NCBI GenBank assembly: GCA_000733415.1
Contig: KL662191.1
Coordinates: 3,207,449 to 3,271,448 of the forward strand
Length of the DNA: 64,000 nucleotides
Reading direction: 5' to 3'
Origin: [Leptolyngbya] sp. JSC-1
GTDB taxonomy: Bacteria; Cyanobacteriota; Cyanobacteriia; Elainellales; Elainellaceae
The stretch's first letter is position 1. Each line of letters begins with the position of its first letter. The notes beneath the pieces are model-generated. The model was not told the origin of the DNA. It searched no databases and was given only the letters and a program-made list of their open reading frames with translations. Both the position numbers and the translations under genes were made by a program. Shown piece by piece: positions 34,949-42,974 of the stretch.

Positions 34949-36454
34949 ATGAAAGAAGAGCTTAGTATTCTTGTTCAGGCTCAATACCCTCTGATCTATC
35001 TCGTTACCTCTGAGGAAGAACGAGCTGAGCAGACGATTGCAACAATTGCTCAGACGAAACCTCAACGTCGAGTCTTTATCTGGACGGTGACTCACGGTAT
35101 CGTTGAATATGGTCAGCCGCGCAACGTGACTCAGCATAACACAGTTTCGCCGCAACCGGCGATTGAATGGGTAATTCGGCAGCGTGAACCTGGCATTTAC
35201 ATCTTCAAGGACCTGCACCCCCTGATGGCTCCGGATGTGATTCGGTGGCTGCGGGATGCAGTTGCCAGCTTTAAGGATACCCACAAAACGATTATTTTGA
35301 TGTCTCCGGTTCTAGAAGTGCCGATCGAGTTGGAAAAAGAGATCGCGGTTCTAGATTATGCGTTGCCCGACATGGCCGAGTTAAACCAGGTGTTGACTCA
35401 ACAGATTGAGCAAAACCGGATGCGTCGCCCCTCCACAGAGACTCGCGAGAAATTGCTGAAGGCTGCCTTGGGTTTAACGCGAGATGAAGCTGAGAAAGTG
35501 TATCGCAAGGCCCAGGTAATGGCAGGTCGCCTCACCGAAGCCGAGGTGGAAATCGTCCTCTCTGAGAAGAAGCAGTTGATTCGTCGCAACGGCATTCTAG
35601 AGTACATTGAAGAAGACGAAACTCTGGATTCAGTTGGCGGTCTAGAGGAGCTGAAACATTGGTTAAGACAGCGCTCTAACGCCTTTACCGAACGAGCGCG
35701 GGAATACGGTCTACCTCAACCTAAGGGGATGCTGATTCTAGGCGTCCCAGGCTGTGGTAAATCACTGATTGCCAAAACGACAGCCCGCTTGTGGGGGCTA
35801 CCGTTGATGCGCCTGGATATGGGCCGTGTTTATGATGGTTCCATGGTTGGACGATCAGAAGCCAACTTGCGTAACGCGCTGAAGACAGCAGAATCAATTT
35901 CCCCGGCGATTCTATTCATCGATGAGATTGACAAAGCCTTTGCTGGCAGCGTTGGCTCTGCAGATTCCGATGGCGGCACCTCCAGCCGGATCTTTGGTTC
36001 TTTCCTTACCTGGATGCAGGAGAAAACCTCGCCCGTATTTGTGATGGCGACGGCCAACCGGGTCGAGCGGTTGCCGGGTGAATTCCTCCGCAAAGGTCGA
36101 TTTGATGAAATCTTCTTTGTCGATCTGCCCAATGCCGAGGAGCGCAAGGAAATCTTTAAGATCCACCTCTCGAAGCGGCGTCGCGACATTGCTCGTTTCG
36201 ATCTGGATCAGTTAGTTAGCATTTGTGATGGTTTTTCGGGAGCGGAAATTGAACAGGCCCTGATTGCAGCGATGTACGAAGCATTCGCCCAAGAGCGAGA
36301 GTTCACTCAGCTCGACATCATTGCGGCCATTAAGGCGACCCTACCGCTTTCCAAGACCATGAGCGAGCAGGTAACAGCCCTGAGAGACTGGGCTAGACAG
36401 CGAGCAAGACCTGCCGCCGCCTCTATCGCGGAATACCAGCGATTAGAGTTCTAA
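34949..36454 (+). CDS. ycf46: AAA+ ATPase Ycf46
   Basis: AAA+ ATPase conserved in cyanobacteria and some plastid genomes; the Synechocystis homologue slr0374 has been tied to stress response and CO2 use. 501 residues from the ATG at 34949 (KEELSILVQAQYPLIYLVTSEEERA). An N-terminal inactive-looking domain (1-220) is followed by the AAA module: Walker A GVPGCGKS, Walker B ILFIDEIDKAF, sensor MATANRVERLP, arginine finger region FLRKGRFDEIFFVDLP, and a C-terminal lid (FSGAEIEQALIAAMYEAF). All catalytic elements are present. The downstream neighbour is ycf35. Confidence 0.9.
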   Translation: MKEELSILVQAQYPLIYLVTSEEERAEQTIATIAQTKPQRRVFIWTVTHGIVEYGQPRNVTQHNTVSPQPAIEWVIRQREPGIYIFKDLHPLMAPDVIRWLRDAVASFKDTHKTIILMSPVLEVPIELEKEIAVLDYALPDMAELNQVLTQQIEQNRMRRPSTETREKLLKAALGLTRDEAEKVYRKAQVMAGRLTEAEVEIVLSEKKQLIRRNGILEYIEEDETLDSVGGLEELKHWLRQRSNAFTERAREYGLPQPKGMLILGVPGCGKSLIAKTTARLWGLPLMRLDMGRVYDGSMVGRSEANLRNALKTAESISPAILFIDEIDKAFAGSVGSADSDGGTSSRIFGSFLTWMQEKTSPVFVMATANRVERLPGEFLRKGRFDEIFFVDLPNAEERKEIFKIHLSKRRRDIARFDLDQLVSICDGFSGAEIEQALIAAMYEAFAQEREFTQLDIIAAIKATLPLSKTMSEQVTALRDWARQRARPAAASIAEYQRLEF

Positions 36455-36458
36455 CAGG

Positions 36459-36510
36459 CTTTCTCTCCTGCTCCCAACAGGAGGAAAGGCTAGCTCTTCT
36501 GGCTAGCAGC
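36459..36510 (+). promoter_or_regulatory. Two hairpins between ycf46 and ycf35
   Basis: CTTTCTCTCCTG pairs imperfectly with CAGGAGGAAAG, and just downstream GCTAGC-N7-GCTAGC forms a second stem. Neither is followed by a T-run. They could attenuate or process a ycf46-ycf35 transcript and so separate the expression of the two genes. Confidence 0.45.
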
Positions 36511-36617
36511 TTAACAGACAAGCCGTTGTAGTCGGCATTCCAACCGCTAGGCTGTACGGCGCTTAACACTTCAAACGTTGTCGTTTCTCTCAACTTCTCT
36601 ACAGGAGGAAATCCGAA

Positions 36618-36971
36618 ATGTCTCACTTTAGCACTCTGCGCACCAAGATCACCGATGCTGAAATCCTCAAGGCTTCTCTGCGGGACCTGGGCATCAACGT
36701 TAAGACCGAAGCTGACGTACGTGGCTACAACGGCCAGCGCGTTCGGGCTGACATCGTTGCTGTTCTGGAAGGCGAGTATGACCTGGGCTGGTCTCGTAAC
36801 GCAGACGGTTCTTTTGACCTGATCGCTGACCTCTGGGGCGTTGCTAAGAAGCACAACCAGACCGAGCTGATCAACTCGATCAACCAGAAGTACGCTGTTA
36901 ACAAGACTCTGGCAGAAGTCAAGCGCCCTGGCTTGCAAAACGCTAACGTCAAGTTGGTTCTGCAAAAGTAG
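36618..36971 (+). CDS. ycf35: Ycf35/DUF1257 family protein
   Basis: Small soluble protein of 117 residues, conserved in cyanobacteria and red-algal plastids; function unknown. The start SHFSTLRTKITDAEILKASL and the pattern VRADIVAVLEGEYDLGWSRNADGSFDLIADLWG are typical of the family. A very strong ribosome site (AGGAGG 10 nt before ATG) and codon choice suggest high expression. It follows ycf46 by 163 nt with hairpins in between and ends before two good terminators. Confidence 0.88.
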   Translation: MSHFSTLRTKITDAEILKASLRDLGINVKTEADVRGYNGQRVRADIVAVLEGEYDLGWSRNADGSFDLIADLWGVAKKHNQTELINSINQKYAVNKTLAEVKRPGLQNANVKLVLQK

Positions 36972-37007
36972 TCCCTCTCAGCGTTCCCAAATCGGCGGGT
37001 TAATCCA

Positions 37008-37034
37008 GGCTAATAGCGGGTTAGCCCGTTTTCT
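37008..37034 (+). terminator. Terminator of ycf35 (first)
   Basis: GGCTAA/TTAGCC stem with a 7-nt loop, then CGTTTTCT. An alternative stem CGGG/CCCG overlaps it. Confidence 0.6.
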
Positions 37035-37080
37035 ATTCAATTCAATAATATTTCTCTAAAATTTATTTCCCTAATCTTGG

Positions 37081-37107
37081 ACCAGAGCCATTGCACTCTG
37101 GTTTTTT
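37081..37107 (+). terminator. Terminator of ycf35 (second, strong)
   Basis: ACCAGAG/CTCTGGT perfect 7-bp stem, 8-nt loop and a run of T, about 110 nt after the ycf35 stop. Confidence 0.8.
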
Positions 37108-37191
37108 ATTTGAAATGCACTCATAGTCCAATCAGCTAATCAGAGCCTGCAATGAAACTTCACGCGAATACGAGTTCACGGCAGAAAATTA

Positions 37192-37206
37192 TGTATACTG
37201 TATACA
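37192..37206. promoter_or_regulatory. Perfect palindrome TGTATAC-T-GTATACA
   Basis: Seven-base arms around a single central base, 131 bp before the gene for the secreted coiled-coil protein and after the ycf35 terminators, so it belongs to the downstream gene. It looks like a dimeric repressor operator; the regulator is unknown. Confidence 0.5.
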
Positions 37207-37337
37207 AATTGTTTTGGATTCTGTATCAAGCAAAACCTACTGCAAATGAGTTTAAGCCTAGACTACTAGCCGCAGAGTGCTTTTTGACATGGCACGACTT
37301 GTTATTCGTCAATCTGGTTGAAAGGGATTAGTTGCTT

Positions 37338-37832
37338 ATGTTGAAGTTTTTACCTAAGTTCGGGGCATTAGTGTTATCAGCTGTATTAATGCTGAGTGCA
37401 TTGCTAGGATTTTCCTTCAATGCACAAGCGGCTGCCGTATCAGTACCGTCATTGTCTCAACTCTCAACTGGCTATGTAGTCGCTGCGATTGCTGAGGCTG
37501 AGGTGGTCGATCCAGACCTAGAGGATCCGCTTGCGGCCAAGGAAGCCGAAAAGGAAGCAAAGAAAGCGGCCAAGGAAGCCGAAAAGGAAGCAAAGAAAGC
37601 GGCTAAAGCTGAGGCCAAAAAAGCGAAAGAGGCAGCTAAAGCCGAAGCCAAAAAACTGAAGGAAGCCCAGGAAGCTGAAGAAGAAGCCCAAGAAGCGGTA
37701 GAGAAGGAAGCGAAAAAGGCTGCTAAAGAAGCAGAAAAGGCTGCTAAGGCTGAAGCGAAAAAGGCCAAAGAAGCCGCCAAAGCTGAAGCTAAGAAACTGA
37801 AGGAAGAGCAAGAAGCCGAGGATGCTGCCTAG
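37338..37832 (+). CDS. Secreted Lys/Ala/Glu-rich coiled-coil protein
   Basis: 164 residues from the ATG at 37338 (a TTG two codons upstream is less likely). The signal peptide is clear (VLSAVLMLSALLGFSFNAQA). After about 40 ordinary residues the rest is built almost only of Ala, Lys and Glu (KEAEKEAKKAAK, AKAEAKKAKEAAKAEAKKLKE). The block ending KAEAKKLKE occurs twice, about 50 residues apart. This predicts a long, single, highly charged helix or coiled coil in the periplasm or outside the cell. Low-complexity composition prevents family assignment. Transcription ends at a hairpin 60 nt downstream. Confidence 0.75.
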   Translation: MLKFLPKFGALVLSAVLMLSALLGFSFNAQAAAVSVPSLSQLSTGYVVAAIAEAEVVDPDLEDPLAAKEAEKEAKKAAKEAEKEAKKAAKAEAKKAKEAAKAEAKKLKEAQEAEEEAQEAVEKEAKKAAKEAEKAAKAEAKKAKEAAKAEAKKLKEEQEAEDAA

Positions 37833-37892
37833 CCCGATTGCTAGTTGATTGCTTAGTTGCTAATCAACTGGCAGAGAAAATAAACTCAAATT

Positions 37893-37940
37893 TGCCTCAC
37901 TCTGGTTGCTTCTGTAGCACACTAAGAGCGAGGCATTTTT
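37893..37940 (+). terminator. Terminator after the coiled-coil protein gene
   Basis: TGCCTC-A-CTCT pairs with AGAG-C-GAGGCA (one mismatch), followed by TTTTT. It lies 21 nt before the hydrolase start, so it separates the two transcripts or acts as a leader attenuator. Confidence 0.7.
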
Positions 37941-37960
37941 CGAATAAGGACGCCTGAGCG

Positions 37961-38857
37961 ATGCGCAAGTCAATAAGGCAGAAATTAAGTTTGACCTTGG
38001 GCGGATTGGTAGTTGGCTACCTAGCCCTCTGCCTGTTATTACGTTGGGGACAGACAAGGCTAATGTTCTTTCCCTCAACGACATTGAAGGCATCTCCAGA
38101 CTTGGTTGGTTTAGCCTATGAAGAGGTTTGGCTACCGATGCCAGAAGGCCAAGTGCACGGCTGGTGGATTCCAGCAACAGATCAGGCTCCTGTCCTGCTG
38201 TACCTCCACGGCAATAGCAGCAACTTGGGCGATTTGGTGACGCGAGCCAAACGGTTCCATCACTTAGGTCTATCGGCACTGCTAATCGACTATCGCGGCT
38301 ATGGACAAAGTCAAGGGCCGTTTCCTAGCGAAGCGAGCGTTTACGCCGATGCCGAAGCGGCTTGGCAGTATTTGACCCAAACGCGCCAAATTTCGCCTGA
38401 ACGGATTGTGGTATACGGTGAATCGATCGGTGGGGCTGTCGCGATTGAGCTGGCTGTTAGACATCCAGATGCCGCTGCCGTAATTGTGGAAAGCTCGTTC
38501 ACTTCTATGCGAGCTATGGTGGCGCGCAGTCTTCCAGAATTTTTGCTGCCGGTTGACTGGCTCTTAACCCAACAATTTGATTCCCTTTCTAAGGTACGAT
38601 CGCTACAAGTACCGATTCTGCTGATTCACGGTACGGCAGACACCACGATTCCTGCAACCATGAGTCAAGAATTGTTTGCAGCCGCTCCTTCCCCTAAACA
38701 TCTACTTTTGATTTCCAATGCCAATCATGACAACGTAATACAAATTGGGGGTAAGCAATATAAGCAAACAGTTCAACAGTTTATTGTGCGAATGACTCAG
38801 CACCTGTCTTCGATTACCAACCTATGGTTGTCTTTAGGGTTTGTTTATGAGATCTGA
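37961..38857 (+). CDS. Membrane-anchored alpha/beta hydrolase
   Basis: Serine hydrolase of the ABHD13/Bem46-like group, 298 residues. An N-terminal membrane helix (about 12-30) is followed by LLYLHGNSSNLGD (oxyanion-hole HG), LIDYRGYGQSQG, the nucleophile elbow GESIGG, the acid in HGTADTTIP and the catalytic His in NANHDNV. The substrate is unknown (acyl ester, thioester or similar). Its last codons overlap the start of the GT39-like gene by 11 nt, so the two are translationally coupled. Confidence 0.85.
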   Translation: MRKSIRQKLSLTLGGLVVGYLALCLLLRWGQTRLMFFPSTTLKASPDLVGLAYEEVWLPMPEGQVHGWWIPATDQAPVLLYLHGNSSNLGDLVTRAKRFHHLGLSALLIDYRGYGQSQGPFPSEASVYADAEAAWQYLTQTRQISPERIVVYGESIGGAVAIELAVRHPDAAAVIVESSFTSMRAMVARSLPEFLLPVDWLLTQQFDSLSKVRSLQVPILLIHGTADTTIPATMSQELFAAAPSPKHLLLISNANHDNVIQIGGKQYKQTVQQFIVRMTQHLSSITNLWLSLGFVYEI

Positions 38858-40478
38858 AGACAGTCATTGGCAAATTCCTGGAATTGTTCCACTAATTATT
38901 TTCTGTCTAATTCTAGGGTTGATCTTTCGGGTTGGCTATTTGGATCGCAAAGTATTTTGGGTAGATGAAGTAGCAACGGTTTTGCGGGCAGCTGGCTATA
39001 CCAAACAGGAAGTCACTGCAGCACTAGCCACTGGCGCTCTGCATACGCCAGAAGACCTGTTGCGCTATCAGCAACTTACGCCCGAACGCTCCCTATTCGA
39101 TGCAATAGCCGCCTTCCAAACCAGCCCAGAACATGCGCCGCTCTATTTTCTGTTGATTCGCGGCTGGATGCAGATATGGGGCAGTTCTGTCATCGCGATT
39201 CGGAGTTTCTCGGTGCTATGTAGCTTGTTAGTATTGCCGGGAATCTATTGGCTGAGTCGGTTGTGGTTTGATCACAAGGGGGCGGCTTGGCTGCCTGTGG
39301 GATTGATGGCAATCTCCCCCATTTTCATTGCCTATGCCCAAGAAGCGCGTCCCTACAGTTTGTGGGTATTGCTGCTCGTCTTGAGTGGAGCAACGTTACT
39401 GCGAGCCATGCGGCACAATGCGATTGGGAACTGGGCACTCTACGGCCTGATGCTCAGCCTTAGTTTTTACACCTCCCTGCTGTCGCTGCTGGTAGCCGCT
39501 GGACAGGGGCTGTATGTGGCAGCTACTGAAAAATTTCGCTTCAGTCAACGGACTCGACGATTTAGCATGATCTTGGCAGCAGCGCTAATTGCCTTACTGC
39601 CCTGGATTTGGTTAGCTGCCCAGTCCTGGCAAACGATCCGGTCCAATACCACCTGGATGCGGTTACCGCTTAGCAGTTTTGCCAAAGCCACAATCTGGTT
39701 TTATAGTGCCGCAATTCTGTATTTTGATGTGCCGGTGATTACCGAACCTTGGCTGATCGCAGCAGTAGAAATCACTGTGGCATCTGGTGTCGTAGCAGTG
39801 CTTCTCTATGCATTTTACAATCTCCGTCAACAGTCGAGGCAGCAATGGTTATTTGTGTTATCGCTGTCGTTGCCGGTACCATTTACGCTAATTGTGATTG
39901 ATGCTGTCAGCAACGGACGTTACTCAACTGCACCTCGCTATTGGCTACCCTTTCATTTAGGAGCACAGCTAGCTGTGGCCTATTTGATCAGTAATCGATT
40001 GAGTCATCAGCATCAGAGATGGAAATGGCAGAGTATAACAGTTTTTTTGGTCGGATTATGCGTATTGTCTAATTCAATTCAATTCAATAGTTCACCGCGC
40101 TATCTCAAAAGCCGTAGTTTGCATAATCTACCGATTGCCGAAATCATCAATCGAACTGATCAACCTCTGGTTCTTTCTGAGGCGGAAAATACGATTGATC
40201 TGCTTTCTCTCAGCCATGTGTTGAATAACAATGTTCAGCTTAGGATTCTACCCACACCCCAGCTCATTCAACAGTTGGCAAACGATTTTACGGAGGCATC
40301 ACTCTTGACCAACGAACCACTGCACGGCAGCGAGGTGTTTCTGTTCAATCCTTCTGCCGATTTGCAGCAGCAGGTTTCCCGCACTTGTGCTCAGTTCCAA
40401 CCTGCCTACTCTCCCAGCCTGTTGATGGGTGAACTTGCCCTATCGCTTTGGCAACTCAAACTATCCCATTTCTGTTGA
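38847..40478 (+). CDS. Polytopic GT39/ArnT-like glycosyltransferase
   Basis: Integral membrane protein of 543 residues with about ten helices. The first loop contains KVFWVDEVATVLRAAGY, matching the Asp-Glu motif at the start of GT39/GT83-type enzymes that use polyprenyl-phosphate sugars. The long C-terminal soluble part (about 430-543) is periplasmic by analogy. Start 38847 is the ATG; it overlaps the hydrolase gene. The PPTase gene starts 3 nt after its stop, so hydrolase, glycosyltransferase and PPTase form one tight operon. Its substrate is unknown. Confidence 0.8.
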   Translation: MRSEDSHWQIPGIVPLIIFCLILGLIFRVGYLDRKVFWVDEVATVLRAAGYTKQEVTAALATGALHTPEDLLRYQQLTPERSLFDAIAAFQTSPEHAPLYFLLIRGWMQIWGSSVIAIRSFSVLCSLLVLPGIYWLSRLWFDHKGAAWLPVGLMAISPIFIAYAQEARPYSLWVLLLVLSGATLLRAMRHNAIGNWALYGLMLSLSFYTSLLSLLVAAGQGLYVAATEKFRFSQRTRRFSMILAAALIALLPWIWLAAQSWQTIRSNTTWMRLPLSSFAKATIWFYSAAILYFDVPVITEPWLIAAVEITVASGVVAVLLYAFYNLRQQSRQQWLFVLSLSLPVPFTLIVIDAVSNGRYSTAPRYWLPFHLGAQLAVAYLISNRLSHQHQRWKWQSITVFLVGLCVLSNSIQFNSSPRYLKSRSLHNLPIAEIINRTDQPLVLSEAENTIDLLSLSHVLNNNVQLRILPTPQLIQQLANDFTEASLLTNEPLHGSEVFLFNPSADLQQQVSRTCAQFQPAYSPSLLMGELALSLWQLKLSHFC

Positions 40479-40481
40479 TCT

Positions 40482-41231
40482 ATGGAATTTTGTCCATCAC
40501 CTGCCCAACTCACCTTACCAATTGATGAAGTTCACATCTGGCGAGCTGAATTACAGACGCTGCACAGCCTGATTCCGACCCTTTTACCGCTCTTATCTGA
40601 GGATGAGCAGGCACGGGCTAACCGTTTTTACTTCCGGAAAGACCACGACCGCTTTATTCTGGCTCGGGGAATTTTGCGTGTGCTGTTGGGGCGCTATTTG
40701 GATCTACCGCCCCAACAGTTGCAGTTCCAGTACAATCCAACCGGCAAACCCTTGCTCAATTCTCAGACCCAGCTCTGTTTTAACCTGTCGCATTCGCACC
40801 AGCTCGCTCTGTACGCAGTGGCCTGGAATCGTGACGTGGGTATTGACGTAGAGCAGATCAGCCTAGAGCGAGACTATGAGTCGATTGCCGCTCGTTTCTT
40901 TGCACCTCAAGAGCAGGCAACCCTGAATCAACTCAGCCCCGACCTGAAGCTACAGGGATTTTTCAACGGTTGGACCCGTAAAGAAGCGCTGCTGAAAGCA
41001 ATCGGTAAAGGATTGACTCTACCGCTCGATCAGTTTGCCGTTTCGCTAAGTCCGGGTGAACCAGCTCGGCTGCTGCAGTCAGCCTGGAATTTGCCGCAGT
41101 CGTTGGATGAGTGGACACTTCAGGATCTGCAAGTCGGTGAAGGCTATGCGGCTGCCGTTGCTGCTGTTGGCGAGGATTGGCAGTTGAGGGGTTGGCAAGT
41201 GGATGCGGAAGTTTTGATGGCGATAGGTTAA
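40482..41231 (+). CDS. Sfp/HetI-type 4'-phosphopantetheinyl transferase
   Basis: Transfers phosphopantetheine from CoA to the Ser of carrier proteins. 249 residues, Sfp length. The three family motifs are present: PTGKPLL before FNLSHSHQLALYAV, the metal-binding RDVGIDVEQI, and WTRKEALLKAIGKGL. The family in cyanobacteria includes HetI of Anabaena, next to the hgl island. It could activate the ACPs of the HglE-like synthase 36 kb away, and probably the fatty-acid ACP too. It is the third gene of the hydrolase-GT39 operon; that linkage has no evident functional reason. Confidence 0.9.
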   Translation: MEFCPSPAQLTLPIDEVHIWRAELQTLHSLIPTLLPLLSEDEQARANRFYFRKDHDRFILARGILRVLLGRYLDLPPQQLQFQYNPTGKPLLNSQTQLCFNLSHSHQLALYAVAWNRDVGIDVEQISLERDYESIAARFFAPQEQATLNQLSPDLKLQGFFNGWTRKEALLKAIGKGLTLPLDQFAVSLSPGEPARLLQSAWNLPQSLDEWTLQDLQVGEGYAAAVAAVGEDWQLRGWQVDAEVLMAIG

Positions 41232-41378
41232 TAGACGAGGTGAATACAACACTGAAACCACCTGACCTGGATACCGGCCTAAATCTCTGGTAGTTTCAGG
41301 AAATCTTTAGACATTCAGACTGTACCAAAGCTTACAACATGAAGGCGCCATCTGCTGTATGTCCAACTTTCAGGCCCA

Positions 41379-41452
41379 CAGGGTTGGCGCGATTCGAACG
41401 CGCGGCCTACCGCTTAGGAGGCGGTCGCTCTATCCTACTGAGCTACAACCCC
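41379..41452 (-). tRNA. tRNA-Arg (anticodon CCU)
   Basis: A 74-nt cloverleaf folds completely on the minus strand: acceptor GGGGTTG/CAACCCT (one G-T pair), D-stem GCTC/GAGC, anticodon stem ACCGC/GCGGT with loop CTCCTAA (anticodon CCT, reads AGG), 5-nt variable loop and T-arm GCGCG-TTCGAAT-CGCGC. CCA is not encoded. No integrase or flanking repeat indicates use as an attachment site. Confidence 0.95.
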
Positions 41453-41670
41453 AGAATACTCGTCATGATAGCAGATTTGGCGAAAGCCGACCTTCTAGCA
41501 GAGCGAAGAGAACCAACCCAAGTCCGCCATCCAGCCTGCTCCAAAGGCGGTAGATTGCAGCAGCAGGTCAAACACTTTGGTGAAGCCAAAGACCTTGCGC
41601 CTATACTAGAGGTAATGCCTGCTAACCTGTGGCAACTGTTTGTAGCATTTCGTTACCAATCCCCTTTTCT

Positions 41671-42297
41671 ATGAGACGTAAACCCAAAGTGCCACCCCGT
41701 CCACCCCGTTACTCCGATTCGCGTGATCGCTATTCTGATATGCCTCGCTACTCGAATGACTACGACGATCGTCCTGCTGCGAGTCCGGCGAAGACTCCTC
41801 CGCTGCTATCAGCGCTGAATTGGGGCACGGGCGCACTATTGGCTGCCGTGCTGATTATCGGCATTGGCCTGGGAATTCTGTTCAGCTCTGGGACTACCTC
41901 GGATGTGGGGAACGTGGCAACCCGCTACGATATTGATCGCAGTGCCCCGAATCCAGAAATTTGCGTTCAGTTAGGGGCGAGTGCCATCGCGGTTGATTTG
42001 CGAGCATTTGTCACCCTCAACCCTTTTAGTGTGTTCATCTCCCAACCCACGATGCTGCCTGGATGCGTATTGCGTAGCAGTAACTGGGAAGTGTTGCAGA
42101 GCCGCAATTTGATCTCGTCAGAAGAAGTGAACCAATGCCGCAGACGCATGAATACGTTCGGCTTCACGGGCGATATTACCAATGCCGCTGAAAAACCTAA
42201 GATTGACTGTATTTACCAAAACGATGCTGCTCGTAACTTGTTCCTGCCGCAGACAGGCAACAATGCTGCACCGCCAGAAATTGAGCGCTTCAAGTAA
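41671..42297 (+). CDS. DUF3172-family membrane protein
   Basis: Cyanobacterial protein of unknown function, 208 residues from the ATG at 41671. A basic, Tyr/Arg/Pro-rich N terminus (1-40) is followed by one membrane helix (about 51-72) and a conserved domain beginning TRYDIDRSAPNPEICVQLGASAIAVDLRAFVTLNPFSVFISQP. Four Cys (in EICVQ, PGCVL, NQCRR and DCIY) may form disulfides if the domain is outside the cytoplasm. It ends 62 nt before a strong terminator. Confidence 0.8.
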   Translation: MRRKPKVPPRPPRYSDSRDRYSDMPRYSNDYDDRPAASPAKTPPLLSALNWGTGALLAAVLIIGIGLGILFSSGTTSDVGNVATRYDIDRSAPNPEICVQLGASAIAVDLRAFVTLNPFSVFISQPTMLPGCVLRSSNWEVLQSRNLISSEEVNQCRRRMNTFGFTGDITNAAEKPKIDCIYQNDAARNLFLPQTGNNAAPPEIERFK

Positions 42298-42359
42298 GGG
42301 ACAGCTAAATGCTATGTGGTTTGAGCTAGTCAGCTAAGTAGCATCCAGAATACTGCGCA

Positions 42360-42390
42360 ACGGGGATGTAATAACGCATCCCTGTTTTTT
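42360..42390 (+). terminator. Terminator of the DUF3172 gene
   Basis: ACGGGGATG pairs with CATCCCTGT (one G-T), 8-nt loop, then TTTTTT. Confidence 0.85.
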
Positions 42391-42826
42391 GTTGATGATG
42401 TTGATTCTGAGCAGCCGATCAACCCAGTGATTTGACAAACTCACAGCGCGGTTGTCTTGTTCGCCAGCAGATAGATAGCATATCTGCCCTAGATTAAGAT
42501 TTGGTTTTGCGATTCAGTTAATTTGCTGTTCATTTGCCATGTTCAGTGAGCGATTTGTCCAGTCGGGTGATGCCGCAACTAGTGAGATCTTGAATCCTTA
42601 AAAGGTACACCACCGGTCACTCAAATTCCGCCCAAAGTCAGCGGCAAAATTATCAGACAATGTAGCAAAACAATGTAGCAAATAGGGAACCGAACCAGTC
42701 AGTTTTAGTCATGGAATGCATCACCTCGGCATTCTTTTTGGTGGATTCGCAACTAGTTGCCTCCGAATCGAAAGCTGAATCAAACCATAACTTACAGCCT
42801 TTTTCAGGCCAGTGAAGTACGAAAAA

Positions 42827-42877
42827 CGGGGTGCAGGGGCAGTGCCTCTGCGTGGGGGCGAAGCCCCCCCACCCCCG
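42827..42877. repeat. GC-rich three-stem palindromic repeat
   Basis: An outer stem CGGGGT...ACCCCCG encloses two hairpins, GCAGGGGC-AGT-GCCTCTGC and GGGGGC-GAA-GCCCCC. The element is far more GC-rich than the flanks. Similar elements are common in cyanobacterial intergenic DNA as I recall; a second copy is not in this window. Confidence 0.7.
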
Positions 42878-42974
42878 TACCTCACATGAGTGAAAAACGC
42901 TGTAATAACTTGCCATCCTTGAGGACTATTCGGCTCTAATCTGATGAATTTGATGGATGTTAGGAGATTCAACC

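Larger units (their letters stand above)
36972..37337. other. Intergenic with two terminators and a TGTATAC palindrome
   Basis: 366 nt without a gene. It holds the two ycf35 terminators and the operator-like palindrome listed separately. The remainder is AT-rich. Confidence 0.7.
42298..42974. other. Intergenic with terminator and cloverleaf-like palindromic repeat
   Basis: 677 nt without a gene: the DUF3172 terminator, then unremarkable DNA, then the GC-rich repeat at 42827, then the leader of the PPC-like gene. Confidence 0.65.

Noticed and set aside
41379..41452. tRNA-Arg as an integration site for a mobile element
   Set aside because: No integrase, no repeated tRNA 3' end and only core genes on both sides.
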